Origin: DASSFZ01 sp035292585
Lineage (GTDB): Bacteria > Chloroflexota > Anaerolineae > Fen-1058
DNA: 64,000 nucleotides
NCBI GenBank assembly: GCA_035292585.1
Contig: DATDPU010000039.1
Location: 1 to 64,000, forward strand
Reading direction: 5' to 3'
Numbering within the stretch: position 1 is the first letter of the stretch; every line of letters begins with the position of its first letter. Below the pieces are notes generated by a model. The model had not been told where the DNA came from. It saw nothing but the letters and a program-made list of their open reading frames with translations, and made no database searches. Both the position numbers and the translations under genes were made by a program. This document shows, piece after piece, positions 53,590 through 62,259 of the stretch.

Positions 53590-53940
53590 ATGTCGCCCGA
53601 AATGAAAGTGAGAATGCGTGCGCGCGAGGTCAGCGCCAATATCGACGAATTGTTTCAGCGAGCCGATCAGGAGGACTCCGTCATTGTGACGCGCCAGGGG
53701 GGAGATCGCCTGATCGTGGTTTCAATCGCTCGATTTGAAGCGTTAGTCGAGCAGCTGAAGCAAGCGGCTACAGAGGTGATACCCAAGCCGGACCCGCACG
53801 ACCGAGGCGGAGAGGACCAGTCGCGTCTTCAGCAGGCGGTGGCCGCTATCGAGAAATTGGGGCCACATGATCGCGGAGGCAGCGCATCGTCAAGTCTCGC
53901 GTCCGACATTAAACCGGGGATGCACGACCGGGGTGGTTAG
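53590..53940 (+). CDS. Phd/YefM-like antitoxin-type protein with three HDRGG repeats
   Basis: A 116-residue protein. Residues about 8-58 (VRMRAREVSANIDELFQRAD, SVIVTRQGGDRLIVVSIARF) match the Phd/YefM antitoxin fold, a DNA-binding dimer that usually neutralises a toxin. The C-terminal half carries PHDRGG, PHDRGG and a terminal MHDRGG, spaced about 24-26 residues apart and otherwise unexplained. AAAGGAGG precedes the ATG. No toxin gene (Doc, RelE or PIN type) adjoins: upstream is the divergent ATL gene and downstream a convergent regulator whose stop overlaps this one by 3-4 bp. It might autoregulate through the palindrome 53484-53520. Confidence 0.6.
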   Translation: MSPEMKVRMRAREVSANIDELFQRADQEDSVIVTRQGGDRLIVVSIARFEALVEQLKQAATEVIPKPDPHDRGGEDQSRLQQAVAAIEKLGPHDRGGSASSSLASDIKPGMHDRGG

Positions 53941-56900
53941 ACAGCCAGACCGGGCGTTGCCTCTCGCCATTCTTCCAACAGATTCTTGACGGTCACTTCC
54001 CAGTCAAACGCCTGCTTGCTTGCTCCTGAGGTTGCCAGGTTCGCGGCGTGCAGGCCGGGTATCAGCGTCCCAACGAGCTGTTGAGCTTTTTTCTGAGTGA
54101 GTTTCTCGCCGGCGGGGTGGGCCAGCACGAGCGACAATAGCTCTATCGCTTTTTCCCGCCTTCCCGTTTGCATGAGAAGACTCGCGGCGCCTACCAATGT
54201 GTCAAGCGCCCGTGGCGCGGCTTGCGTTCTTAATGCAATCTCAAGCGCTTCCGAGTAATAAGCCCGGGCTTCCGCATACGCTGCTTGCGCCGTGCTCACA
54301 TCGCCTAAGAAGGTCAGCGCAAACGACATACCCGCGGCGTGGCCGATTTCTCGGAAGATCAGCAAGCTGTCCTGATGGTATTGCCTGGCTGCGTCGTACG
54401 CGCCTCGCGCCAGTGCGACCTCACCCAAACAGGTCAAGCTGATGGCAATGCCTCGTTGGTCTTCGATCTCGCGGTAAATCTCCAGACTTTCGCCGTAGCG
54501 CTGTTGAGCGTCCGCGTAGGCTTCACACAAGAAGGCGTTCTGCCCCAGGTTGTTGAGCGAGGAAGCAATGCCGCGCCTGTCGCCGAGCTCGCGCCGGATA
54601 GCCAGGCTTTCTTCATAGTCGCTTGCCGCTTCAGCGTAGCGCCCGGTCACATCCAGAATGATGCCCAGGTGATTGAGCGACTCAGCGACCCCCCAGCGAT
54701 CGTCCAGCCGTCTGCGGATGGATAGGCTCGCCTCATGGCATTGTAACGCTTCAGGGTACTCACCTAAGTCGTAGGCGGCGTGTCCTAACCGGTAAAACGC
54801 GGAGGCGATGCCCCACTTGTCGCCGATTTCGCGCGAGAGATTAAGACTCGCCTGATAACGATCTTTGGCGGCCCGATACTGACCGAGACCCTGGATCGCC
54901 GCGCCAATGCCGTTCAGCGTGGCCGCTACGCTCTGCTTATCGTTCAAGGCTTGATAAAGCGCCAGGCTTTCATGCAGAGTCTGTGCGGCGCTCTCGTAGG
55001 CGCCGCGCTGTACATCGAGAGCGCTCAACCGGCCCAGGGCGAAGGCGAGGTCGGCGCGAGCGTCCAGGCCGCGCAGAACGGGAAGGCTATCGTCCAGCAG
55101 ACGTTGGGCCTGGTCATAAGCCAGCTGGCGAATGCAGAAGCCGGCCTGCCGCGCCATCAACTGCGCGAGAATCCGGGTTGCCTGCGCCGGCAACTCTCTG
55201 GCTGCCAGTTGCTCGACCGCAACTCGGAAAGCCTCTTCCCCTTCTTTGACCCAGCCCCGCAGATCGTAGAAGGCGTACAGTCCGGTCATGCATTGCTCGA
55301 TCGCGGCAACGTCGGCTGTCGTCGCCAGCCGACGCCACGCCGCACGCACATTTCCAATATCTGAGTCAATGACCTTGAGCGCGAGCAATTGCTCTCCGCT
55401 CCGCAGGTGCTTCTCCTGGGCCTGTACCAGCGCGGCATAATGCCGGCTGTGCCGGTCGAGCAGTTGCTCGGCGTCTGCCGATTGTTCGCTCAACTTCTCT
55501 GCGGTGTACTGCCGCAGCAATTCGTGGATGGCGTAGCGATCAGGCTGCTCGCGGCGCACCAGCGAGTGATCGACCAGACTTGCCAGGGTGGGCAACGATA
55601 CCCCGGCAACCTGTTCGGCCGCCTCACGGGTAAACCCGCTGCGAAAGACGGACAGGCGTCGAAAGGCTTCCTGTTCGGCGCCGGAGAGCAAGCGCCACGA
55701 TTGTTCGAACACGGCTCGCATGCTGCGCTGTAGGCCGAACGCGCCAGCCGGCGACTCGCTAAGGAAGTCGAGTCCCCGTTCGATTTCAGCTGCAATTTCG
55801 CCGGGCGACAACACGCGCATCCAGGCGGCGGCCAACTCGATCGCCAGCGGAATCCCCGCAACCAGGTTGCAGACGCGCACGATGGCCGCTTCATCTGACG
55901 GCGTCACCGCGACCGAGCGTTTGATCTGTCGCGCGACCTGAAGGAACAATTGCACCGCGCCGTATCGGTCCACGTCGCCGCGCCGAGGATCATCGGGTAC
56001 GCTCAACCCTTCCAGTTCAAACACCCACTCCCCTGGCAGGTTCAAGCGCGCCCGCGAGGTTATCAGAACTTTAACGGCGGGCGCGCTCTTCAATACCTGG
56101 GCCACCCAACTTGCGCCTCTCGGAATATGCTCGAAGCCATCCAATATCAAGAGCATTTCTTTTCCGCGCAGATAGTCGAGCAGCTGGGTGTTCGAATCCC
56201 CCTTTTCGGAAAACGTGAAACCGAGTGCGCTGGCGACCGCTGTGACGAGTGAACTCGGTGTGTCCAAAGACGCCAGCGGGACGAAATAGACTCCGTTCAG
56301 GAAATCGCTCTCCTCGCGTTCCGCAACTCGCAGCGCCAGCCGCGTCTTGCCTATGCCGCCCAGCCCGACGAGCGTCAACAGCCGGCAGTCGGAATCGGCG
56401 AGTCGTCCGGCGATCTCGGCCAGTTCGTCCTCTCGGCCGACGAAGGGTGTGGGTGGAGGCGGCAGGCCGCGCGTGTGGCGCGGTGTTTCTCGCGCCGCTT
56501 GAATCCGCTCGTACAGGGCGCGTGTCTCCTCGGATGGCTTGACGCCTAACTCCTCGAGGAGAACCTGGCGGCACGCCTCGTATTGCGCCAGCGCTGCGCT
56601 GTGCTGCCCGCTACGCGCCAGGCTGCGCATCACCTGCCGGTGCGCCTCCTCGCGCCACGGCTCCAGTTCCAATTGGCGGCGCGCATAGAATAGCGCGCGC
56701 TCCTGCTCGCCGTGTTGACGGTGATACTCGGCCAGGTGATACAGCGCCTCCAGCGCGCGGCGATGCAACCCCTCGCGGCGGACGACAGCCCATTCCGAGA
56801 ACGCGACGCTTTCTTCCAGGAAGAACCCCTGCAGAAAGTCTCCCCGATACAGGTCGGCCGCTTCGCGCAACTGCTCGATGCAGGTGCGGCAGGTTTCGAG

Positions 56901-57269
56901 CCGGCGGTGGCCGTGCGCGTCGCCGGCAGCCAGCCGCCCGGTGAACACCGACACGTCTAGCCACGCATTTGAAGCGGAATTGAACTGGATGGTTTCGGGG
57001 GTGAGGTTCAGCACGGGTGGATCGGCGTCGCCGTCGCCGATAGCCTGGCGCAGGCGGTGAAGCGCCAGGCGCAGGTTATTGCGCGCCGTTTGATCGGGCA
57101 CCTCGGGCCACAGCAGCCCGGCGAGCGCCTCCCGGCGATGCGGGCGATCGGCTTCCAGCGCCAGGTAGGCTAACAAAGCCCGCACCTTGTCCGAGCGGAA
57201 CTCGGTGACCGGTTGGCCGTCGAGCGTAACTTGATAGGGACCTAGCAGGTGAAGCGACAGGTGCGACAT
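53937..57269 (-). CDS. SARP/AfsR-like regulator: winged helix, BTAD, NB-ARC ATPase, TPRs
   Basis: An 1110-residue transcriptional regulator. The OmpR-like winged helix lies at about residues 1-95 (RSDKVRALLAYLALE, ARNNLRLALHRLRQAI). The BTAD helical domain follows at about 100-260 (ARRQLELEPWREEAHRQVM). The NB-ARC/STAND ATPase lies at about 280-600, with Walker A LVGLGGIGKTRLALRVAE, Walker B LLILDGFEHI and GIPLAIELAAAWMRVL. The C-terminal TPR array runs to about 1080 (repeats such as YAEAASDYEESLAIRRELGD). The input signal is presumably sensed by the TPRs. I chose ATG 57269 (MSHLSLHLL), the usual family start. Small lineage-type genes lie divergently upstream. Confidence 0.9.
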   Translation of the reverse strand: MSHLSLHLLGPYQVTLDGQPVTEFRSDKVRALLAYLALEADRPHRREALAGLLWPEVPDQTARNNLRLALHRLRQAIGDGDADPPVLNLTPETIQFNSASNAWLDVSVFTGRLAAGDAHGHRRLETCRTCIEQLREAADLYRGDFLQGFFLEESVAFSEWAVVRREGLHRRALEALYHLAEYHRQHGEQERALFYARRQLELEPWREEAHRQVMRSLARSGQHSAALAQYEACRQVLLEELGVKPSEETRALYERIQAARETPRHTRGLPPPPTPFVGREDELAEIAGRLADSDCRLLTLVGLGGIGKTRLALRVAEREESDFLNGVYFVPLASLDTPSSLVTAVASALGFTFSEKGDSNTQLLDYLRGKEMLLILDGFEHIPRGASWVAQVLKSAPAVKVLITSRARLNLPGEWVFELEGLSVPDDPRRGDVDRYGAVQLFLQVARQIKRSVAVTPSDEAAIVRVCNLVAGIPLAIELAAAWMRVLSPGEIAAEIERGLDFLSESPAGAFGLQRSMRAVFEQSWRLLSGAEQEAFRRLSVFRSGFTREAAEQVAGVSLPTLASLVDHSLVRREQPDRYAIHELLRQYTAEKLSEQSADAEQLLDRHSRHYAALVQAQEKHLRSGEQLLALKVIDSDIGNVRAAWRRLATTADVAAIEQCMTGLYAFYDLRGWVKEGEEAFRVAVEQLAARELPAQATRILAQLMARQAGFCIRQLAYDQAQRLLDDSLPVLRGLDARADLAFALGRLSALDVQRGAYESAAQTLHESLALYQALNDKQSVAATLNGIGAAIQGLGQYRAAKDRYQASLNLSREIGDKWGIASAFYRLGHAAYDLGEYPEALQCHEASLSIRRRLDDRWGVAESLNHLGIILDVTGRYAEAASDYEESLAIRRELGDRRGIASSLNNLGQNAFLCEAYADAQQRYGESLEIYREIEDQRGIAISLTCLGEVALARGAYDAARQYHQDSLLIFREIGHAAGMSFALTFLGDVSTAQAAYAEARAYYSEALEIALRTQAAPRALDTLVGAASLLMQTGRREKAIELLSLVLAHPAGEKLTQKKAQQLVGTLIPGLHAANLATSGASKQAFDWEVTVKNLLEEWREATPGLAV

Positions 57270-57344
57270 GGGCGGTGGAAACGTTTTGGAAACGGCAAGA
57301 GCGGATACTGCACGCAAGTCAAGCGTAAGCAGGCCAGAACTACA

Positions 57345-57578
57345 ATGCCCGAAGACCAACCCAGTTACCTATCGTACCTGATCCGCCTCTGGCAGGTGAA
57401 GCGCAGAGGTCAGCCAAACTGGCAGGCATCGCTCGAAAGCCCGATTACCGGACAGCGGCAAGGCTTTCCGAACCTGGCGGCGTTGTTCGCCTTCATCACG
57501 GCGCAGACATGCCCGCCGTTCGATCGGGCCAATGCCGACCCGCTTCAGGCGCGCGATGATGCAAGTGAGTTGGAATAA
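57345..57578 (+). CDS. Small uncharacterised protein (77 residues)
   Basis: Starts MPEDQPSYLSYLIRLWQVKR, then NWQASLESPITGQRQGFPNLAALFAFITAQT. The pattern SYL-x-RLW-x-V ... W-x-ASLE ... GF-x-LEALF is one I associate with small Chloroflexota proteins often next to SARP-type regulators; no function is known. It is divergent from the SARP gene with a 75-bp intergenic space, so it may be regulated by it. The preferred start is ATG 57345. Confidence 0.6.
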   Translation: MPEDQPSYLSYLIRLWQVKRRGQPNWQASLESPITGQRQGFPNLAALFAFITAQTCPPFDRANADPLQARDDASELE

Positions 57579-57750
57579 GGGCGTGGCTGACTGCGCGAAA
57601 GTATAGCACGAAGTCGGAAAGTATGAGACATCCGTAACGTGGGAGGATAGCGCTATCGCACACTTGAACAGCGAACTTTCAGCCTTGATGCCAGCCGGAT
57701 CAACGGCTGGCAAGTTTGAATCCAAAACGATGGCCAGTGAGGAGGTCAAC

Positions 57751-58281
57751 ATGAACCGCAACCGTATGTTTAGATCCGTCGCCGCGCTGGTGCTGATGGC
57801 ATTCATTGTAGCGGTCGGTATCGCAGCTGCCGCCCGTTCAACGAAGGTAACGACCAGCGCCGCTGAAGCCCTGGCCGCGTGGCGGCTGGGTGAGCATTCC
57901 GCCAGTCAAGCCGCGAGCACAATTGGGGATGCCCTGGCCGCGTGGCGGCAAGGCGAAAAACAAGCCGGGGGCGCCAATAGTTTGGCTCCGTACAGCGCGG
58001 CTGCGATCGATCGCTACCTGCGGCTCAAGCAACTCGGTGGTCGCTCGCCGCGCGTCGATCGGGCGTTGATCGAGTGGCGGCAGGGCGAGCAACACGCCGG
58101 CAAAGCTGCGCTCCCCAAGAACCTCGACCGGGGACCGGAATTGTGGACACCCGGCGCGCGCCAGACCTCAAGCGCAGTGGCGCTTGAGCCGCACGAGCGT
58201 AACCCATTGCTCAGCGCGTACCGGCAGCGCGAGCAATGGGCCTCGGATTCGGCGCAGGCACTTTCAAGGAGGGCAAGATGA
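57751..58281 (+). CDS. Secreted protein with AL-x-x-W/Y-R repeats
   Basis: A 176-residue protein. Signal peptide at residues about 8-30 (VAALVLMAFIVAVGIAAAA). The mature part has repeats EALAAWRLGEHSASQAAS, DALAAWRQGEKQAGGANS, RALIEWRQGEQHAGKAAL and a diverged PLLSAYRQREQWASDSA. I recognise no family. GAGGAGG precedes ATG 57751; a longer reading from 57664 has no support. The stop overlaps the next start (ATGA), so the two genes are coupled. Confidence 0.6.
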   Translation: MNRNRMFRSVAALVLMAFIVAVGIAAAARSTKVTTSAAEALAAWRLGEHSASQAASTIGDALAAWRQGEKQAGGANSLAPYSAAAIDRYLRLKQLGGRSPRVDRALIEWRQGEQHAGKAALPKNLDRGPELWTPGARQTSSAVALEPHERNPLLSAYRQREQWASDSAQALSRRAR

Positions 58282-58469
58282 ATAACGATTTCAGCTACCA
58301 GCAGCTCTACGCAGCGCACCGTCAAGACCTGATGCGAGAGGCGGAAGTCGGTTGGCAGCTCAAGGCGGCGGGGGTTGACCGACCGGGCCTGTCGATGAGG
58401 AGGCTGGTGTTGAAGGTGATTGGCGCGCTGCGGGCTGCATTGCTGATCGCGCAGGGCTTCGCAGGTTGA
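58278..58469 (+). CDS. Small protein (63 residues), coupled to the repeat protein
   Basis: MNNDFSYQQLYAAHRQDLMR, then EAEVGWQLKAAGVDRPGLSM and a C-terminal hydrophobic helix (LVLKVIGALRAALLIAQGFAG spans the last 21 residues). It overlaps the preceding gene by 4 bp. AAGGAGGG stands before the ATG. Function unknown. Confidence 0.6.
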   Translation: MNNDFSYQQLYAAHRQDLMREAEVGWQLKAAGVDRPGLSMRRLVLKVIGALRAALLIAQGFAG

Positions 58470-58490
58470 ACACCAAACTAGGAGATCCAA

Positions 58491-59432
58491 ATGACAACCA
58501 TGAAAGCAGTGCGTATCCATGCGTACGGCGCTACTGATGTCCTCACTTATGAAGATGCCCTACGTCCAAGTCCGGGCGCGGGCGAAGTGCTCATCCGCGT
58601 GTATGCCACCACCGTCAACCCCTTCGACTGTGCGGCGCGGGCGGGTTATCTGTCGGCCTACTTTAACTATAGCCTGCCGTTGATTCTGGGCACCGATGTG
58701 TCGGGGGTCATCGAAGAGGTCGGAGCGGGAGTTACGAACTTTGCGCCGGGCGACAACGTGTATACGCGGGCCGGTGTGACATGCGATGGCGCATACGCCG
58801 AATATGTGGTGGTTCCGGCGTCGGATGTCGCAGCCAAACCGCAATCCCTCGACCATCTTCACGCCGCGGCTCTGCCGCACGCGATTCTCACGGCGTGGCA
58901 AGCGCTCTTTGAGGCGGCCCAGCTGGCGCCAGGCCAGACCGTTCTGATCCACGGCGCGGCGGGCGGGGTCGGTCACGTGGCCGTCCAACTCGCCCAGTTG
59001 CGCGGGGCTAGAGTGATCGGAACGGCCTCGATCAATCTGGATTTCCTGCGAGAACTCAACGTGGATCAAGCGATCGATTACGCCACGACGCCGTTTGAAA
59101 CGGTTGCGCGTGACGTGGACGTGGTGCTGGACACCGTCGGCGGCGATACACAGCAACGCTCGTGGGGCGTGCTCAAACCTGGCGGCATCCTGCTCTCCAC
59201 CGTTCAAGCGCCTTCGGAAGAAATGGCGGCGACCCACGGTGTCCGCCAGCAGATGATTGCCTCGGCGCCGCCGATTGGACCGACCTTGACGGAGGTGGCC
59301 GGGCTGGTGGAGAGTGGACGGATCAAGCCGATGGTCTCTCTGATTCTCCCGCTTGCAGACATCCGCAAAGCGCACACTTTGATCGAGGGCCGGCATACAC
59401 GGGGCAAGATTGCTCTGCAGGTGGTGTCGTGA
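58491..59432 (+). CDS. Zinc-free medium-chain dehydrogenase (quinone oxidoreductase-like)
   Basis: A 313-residue NADP-dependent MDR-superfamily enzyme. GroES-like N-terminal domain (MKAVRIHAYGATDVLTYEDA, GTDVSGVIEEVGAGVTNFAPGD at residues about 65-90) and Rossmann domain with the cofactor motif LIHGAAGGVGHVAVQLA. VDVVLDTVGGDTQQRS and RGKIALQV follow. Zinc ligands are absent, as in quinone oxidoreductases and enoyl reductases. AGGAG precedes the ATG. It begins 21 bp after the small gene and may share its transcript. Confidence 0.85.
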   Translation: MTTMKAVRIHAYGATDVLTYEDALRPSPGAGEVLIRVYATTVNPFDCAARAGYLSAYFNYSLPLILGTDVSGVIEEVGAGVTNFAPGDNVYTRAGVTCDGAYAEYVVVPASDVAAKPQSLDHLHAAALPHAILTAWQALFEAAQLAPGQTVLIHGAAGGVGHVAVQLAQLRGARVIGTASINLDFLRELNVDQAIDYATTPFETVARDVDVVLDTVGGDTQQRSWGVLKPGGILLSTVQAPSEEMAATHGVRQQMIASAPPIGPTLTEVAGLVESGRIKPMVSLILPLADIRKAHTLIEGRHTRGKIALQVVS

Positions 59433-59854
59433 GGTTGGGCATGTATCTTCAAATCTAATAACCATTGGCGCTAATTTCAGCCGAAGTGCTTCGTAGTTTA
59501 GTCCTTTGTGGACGTTGGAGTGGAGCCAGACGCGTACGAGGCATATATAAGCGCGCCTGACTATAACTACGATGGTTCCGAATAACACAACGGTTCCTCA
59601 AAGAGCCGCAACCCTGCGTAGAAGGCGTGAGCCTGTCCGGGGCAATGCATGGCAGGGCGAGAACCTATATCACGGCCAAGGCCGGCGTATCCTCTACGAT
59701 ACAGAGGCGCGCGGCTCGTAGCGTGATATTGTGCGAGCCATTGAAATAAGTAAACCATACCCGCAATCGCAAGTTGGGCCGGCCAGTCGTGGACGCTGCG
59801 CTTAACCTACGTTCTCCCGGCCAACATGCTGTAATCCCATGGGAGGATAGCAAC
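59433..59854. other. Intergenic region upstream of an orphan small gene
   Basis: No supported gene. GTAGTTTAGTCCTTTGTGG at 59492-59510 is a degenerate half of repeat family B. A short GTATC/GATAC inverted repeat lies near 59690-59705. An extended -10-like TGCTGTAAT stands at 59827-59835, close to the next start. Confidence 0.35.
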
Positions 59855-60175
59855 ATGGCCCGCTCGATCCGTGTTCTCTATCGTGGCGTACAAGGAAGAG
59901 TACGCCGTAACTTCAACTGGCCCCCCATTAACAAGAATTCTGCAGTCGTGATCACGGCGGCGCAGTGGTCTTTCGCAGGCGGAATCTTCGGCCCCACCGT
60001 CGGTAGACCGCATCTCGGTGAGGCGAATGTCTATGTGACCAATATTGGCCCACACGATCCCGAACCCGACTCGGGCGGAGTTGAGTTCCATCTTCATGTC
60101 GATTGGGATTCTCCATTGGACGTAATCGTCACAATCTCCGTCCTGGAAGATGTTGAGGACTTCGTCATTGGGTAG
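59855..60175 (+). CDS. Orphan small protein (106 residues), predicted beta-rich
   Basis: MARSIRVLYRGVQGRVRRNF followed by strands such as SAVVITAAQWSFAGGIF, EANVYVTNIGPHDP, GGVEFHLHVDW and DVIVTISVLEDVEDFVIG. No signal peptide, no Cys. I do not recognise a family. GGGAGG stands 9 bp before ATG 59855, which decides the start. The alternating hydrophobic pattern suggests a beta-sandwich. Confidence 0.55.
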   Translation: MARSIRVLYRGVQGRVRRNFNWPPINKNSAVVITAAQWSFAGGIFGPTVGRPHLGEANVYVTNIGPHDPEPDSGGVEFHLHVDWDSPLDVIVTISVLEDVEDFVIG

Positions 60176-60374
60176 GCGAAGTCTTTGCGTCAGCGGGCTA
60201 AGCCGCGCCGCCAGACGATGGCTCGCCCAAGTCCGCCGACCGCGTCGCGTTCGGAGGGGTCTCGCGCCGGTGTTGTATCTTTTAGTAGAGTAGACTTGCC
60301 GGTGATCGAGTCCGGCCATCAGCGACGCTTACAGCGTGTCGAGCTCGGTCGGCCTTCATATTTCAGCGCGCTTC

Positions 60375-60403
60375 TTGACGAATCCCACGCAATCGGCTAC
60401 AAT
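60375..60403 (+). promoter_or_regulatory. Promoter of the ffh operon
   Basis: TTGACG (60375-60380), 17-bp spacer, TACAAT (60398-60403). The remaining sequence from 60176 shows nothing else. Confidence 0.7.
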
Positions 60404-60417
60404 CCCCGTCCGCAGAG

Positions 60418-60446
60418 ACCTGCCAGGTCTTCATGACCTGGCAGGT
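60418..60446 (+). promoter_or_regulatory. Perfect hairpin in the ffh leader
   Basis: ACCTGCCAGGTC, loop TTCAT, GACCTGGCAGGT. The 12-bp stem lies between the promoter and the ffh start codon (60460), ending 13 bp before it. No Shine-Dalgarno is visible outside the stem. The AGGT within the 3' arm could be the only ribosome contact. AGACCTGCGAGGTCT at 24904-24918 is a relative, so it may be a mobile palindrome. Confidence 0.6.
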
Positions 60447-60459
60447 TTGGTTAAGTCCC

Positions 60460-61788
60460 ATGTTCGAGAGCCTGACCGAGAAACTCAATACCATCTTCAA
60501 AAAGCTCTCGCGCAAAGGCGTGCTGACTGAAGCCGACGTCGACGAGGCGCTGCGCGAGGTCCGCCTGGCGCTGCTTGAGGCCGACGTTCATTTCAAGGTC
60601 GTGAAAGATTTTCTCGCCCGCGTGCGCGCGAAGGCCGTCGGCGAAGAGGTGCATCGCGCACTCTCGCCGGGGCAACAGGTCGTTAAAATCGTTCACGCCG
60701 AGCTGTTGACCACGCTGGGGCAGGCCGCCCCGCTCGACCTGACCGGCTCCGCCCCGCACGTGATCATGCTCGTCGGCCTGCAAGGTTCCGGCAAGACGAC
60801 GACGGCGGCCAAGCTCGCGCTCAAGCTCAGCGGCAGCGGTCACCGGCCGCTGCTCGTCGCCGCCGATACCTATCGGCCCGCCGCCGTGACCCAACTCGAA
60901 ACGTTAGGCCGGCAGTTGAATATCCCGGTGCACAGCGAAGGCGCCCAAGCCGCGCCGGTCAAGATTTGCGAGAACGGCCTGCGGCTGGCCCGGCAGGACA
61001 CTTACGATATCGTCATCCTCGATACGGCCGGGCGGCTGGCGATCGACGAGCAGATGATGGCTGAGATCGAGACGATCAAGCGCGCGACCCAGCCGCGCGA
61101 GGTGATGCTCGTCGCCGATGCGATGACCGGCCAGGATGCGGTGCGCACGGCCGAGGAGTTTCACAAGCGCGTCGGGTTGACCGGCTTGACGCTGACCAAG
61201 GCCGACGGCGATGCGCGCGGCGGCGCGGCGATTAGCATTCGCGCGGTGACCGGGGTGCCGATCAAATTTCTGGGCATCGGCGAGAAGGTCGATGCGCTGG
61301 AGCCGTTCCACCCCGATCGCATGGCAACGCGCATCCTCGGCATGGGCGACATGCTGACGCTGATCGAAAAGGCGCAGACCACATTCGATCAGGGGGAAGC
61401 CGAGAAAGCGGCCGAGAAATTCATGTCGGCCCAGTTCGACTTTGAGGACTTCCTGGCCCAGATGCAGCAGGTGAAGAAGCTGGGACCGCTGTCGCAAATC
61501 CTCGATATGCTGCCGGGGATGGGCCAGCTGAAGGCGCAGGTGGACCCGGTCGAGGCCGAAGTGCAGCTGAAGAAGACCGAGGCGATCATTCACTCGATGA
61601 CGATTGCCGAGCGGCGCGACCCCGACCTGCTCAACGGTTCACGCAAGCGCCGCATTGCGCGCGGCAGCGGGACGACCGTGCAGGATATCAACCAGTTGGT
61701 CCGGCAGTTCCGCGAGATGCAGCGCATGCTGAAGCAACTGAACAGCGGGCGGGGCAAGGGCCTGCTGAAGATGTTCGGCGGACGATAA
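60460..61788 (+). CDS. ffh: Signal recognition particle GTPase Ffh
   Basis: A 442-residue SRP54 protein that targets nascent membrane proteins with 4.5S RNA and FtsY. N domain (MFESLTEKLNTIFKKLS); G domain with GLQGSGKTTTAAKLAL, DTYRPAAVTQLE, ILDTAGRL and TKADGDARGGAA; C-terminal Met-rich M domain (MQQVKKLGPLSQILDMLPGM, then the basic tail GRGKGLLKMFGGR). The start is ATG 60460 (MFESLTEK); the ORF extends nine codons upstream into the leader hairpin and I reject that extension. Confidence 0.96.
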   Translation: MFESLTEKLNTIFKKLSRKGVLTEADVDEALREVRLALLEADVHFKVVKDFLARVRAKAVGEEVHRALSPGQQVVKIVHAELLTTLGQAAPLDLTGSAPHVIMLVGLQGSGKTTTAAKLALKLSGSGHRPLLVAADTYRPAAVTQLETLGRQLNIPVHSEGAQAAPVKICENGLRLARQDTYDIVILDTAGRLAIDEQMMAEIETIKRATQPREVMLVADAMTGQDAVRTAEEFHKRVGLTGLTLTKADGDARGGAAISIRAVTGVPIKFLGIGEKVDALEPFHPDRMATRILGMGDMLTLIEKAQTTFDQGEAEKAAEKFMSAQFDFEDFLAQMQQVKKLGPLSQILDMLPGMGQLKAQVDPVEAEVQLKKTEAIIHSMTIAERRDPDLLNGSRKRRIARGSGTTVQDINQLVRQFREMQRMLKQLNSGRGKGLLKMFGGR

Positions 61789-61829
61789 CCGACCCGCCGA
61801 CTAACCAACTAACCAACAGGAGTCACCAC

Positions 61830-62228
61830 GTGGTTCGAATCAGACTGCGCCGTGTGGGCGCGAAGAAGGAACCGGTCTATCGCATCGTCGTGGCCGATGT
61901 CGAAGCGCCGCGCGATGGCCGCTTCATCGAAATCATCGGCCAGTACAACCCGCGCACGACGCCGGAGACGGTGATCGTCGACGAGAGCCGGGCCTTGTAC
62001 TGGCTGAAGGTCGGCGCGCAGCCCACCGAGAGTGTGCTGCAGCTATTCACCAAACGCGGCACCATGAATCGTTTTGAGCGGCTGCGCCAGGGCGAGGCGG
62101 TAGACACGTTGCTCGCCGAGGCCGAGGAAGCCAACAAGACTGCGCGCGCGATCAGCCCGCAGACGCGCCAAAGCGGCAGCGTTCCCAGCAAAAAGAAGGC
62201 CGAGGCCGAGGCTGCGCCGCCGTCGTAA
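61830..62228 (+). CDS. rpsP: 30S ribosomal protein S16 (bS16)
   Basis: 132 residues with a GTG start after AGGAGTC. MVRIRLRRVGAKKEPVYRIV, DGRFIEIIGQYNPRT and LFTKRGTMNRFE are typical of bS16. The Ala/Glu/Lys-rich C-terminal extension of about 45 residues is longer than in E. coli. It lies between ffh and khpA as in many bacteria. Confidence 0.95.
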   Translation: MVRIRLRRVGAKKEPVYRIVVADVEAPRDGRFIEIIGQYNPRTTPETVIVDESRALYWLKVGAQPTESVLQLFTKRGTMNRFERLRQGEAVDTLLAEAEEANKTARAISPQTRQSGSVPSKKKAEAEAAPPS

Positions 62229-62259
62229 CTGATCAAACGTTTGACCACGGATAACACCG

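Noticed and set aside
60433..60459. Nine-codon N-terminal extension of Ffh (MTWQVWLSP)
   Set aside because: It is encoded by the leader hairpin and is absent from the family; MFESLTEK is the usual start.
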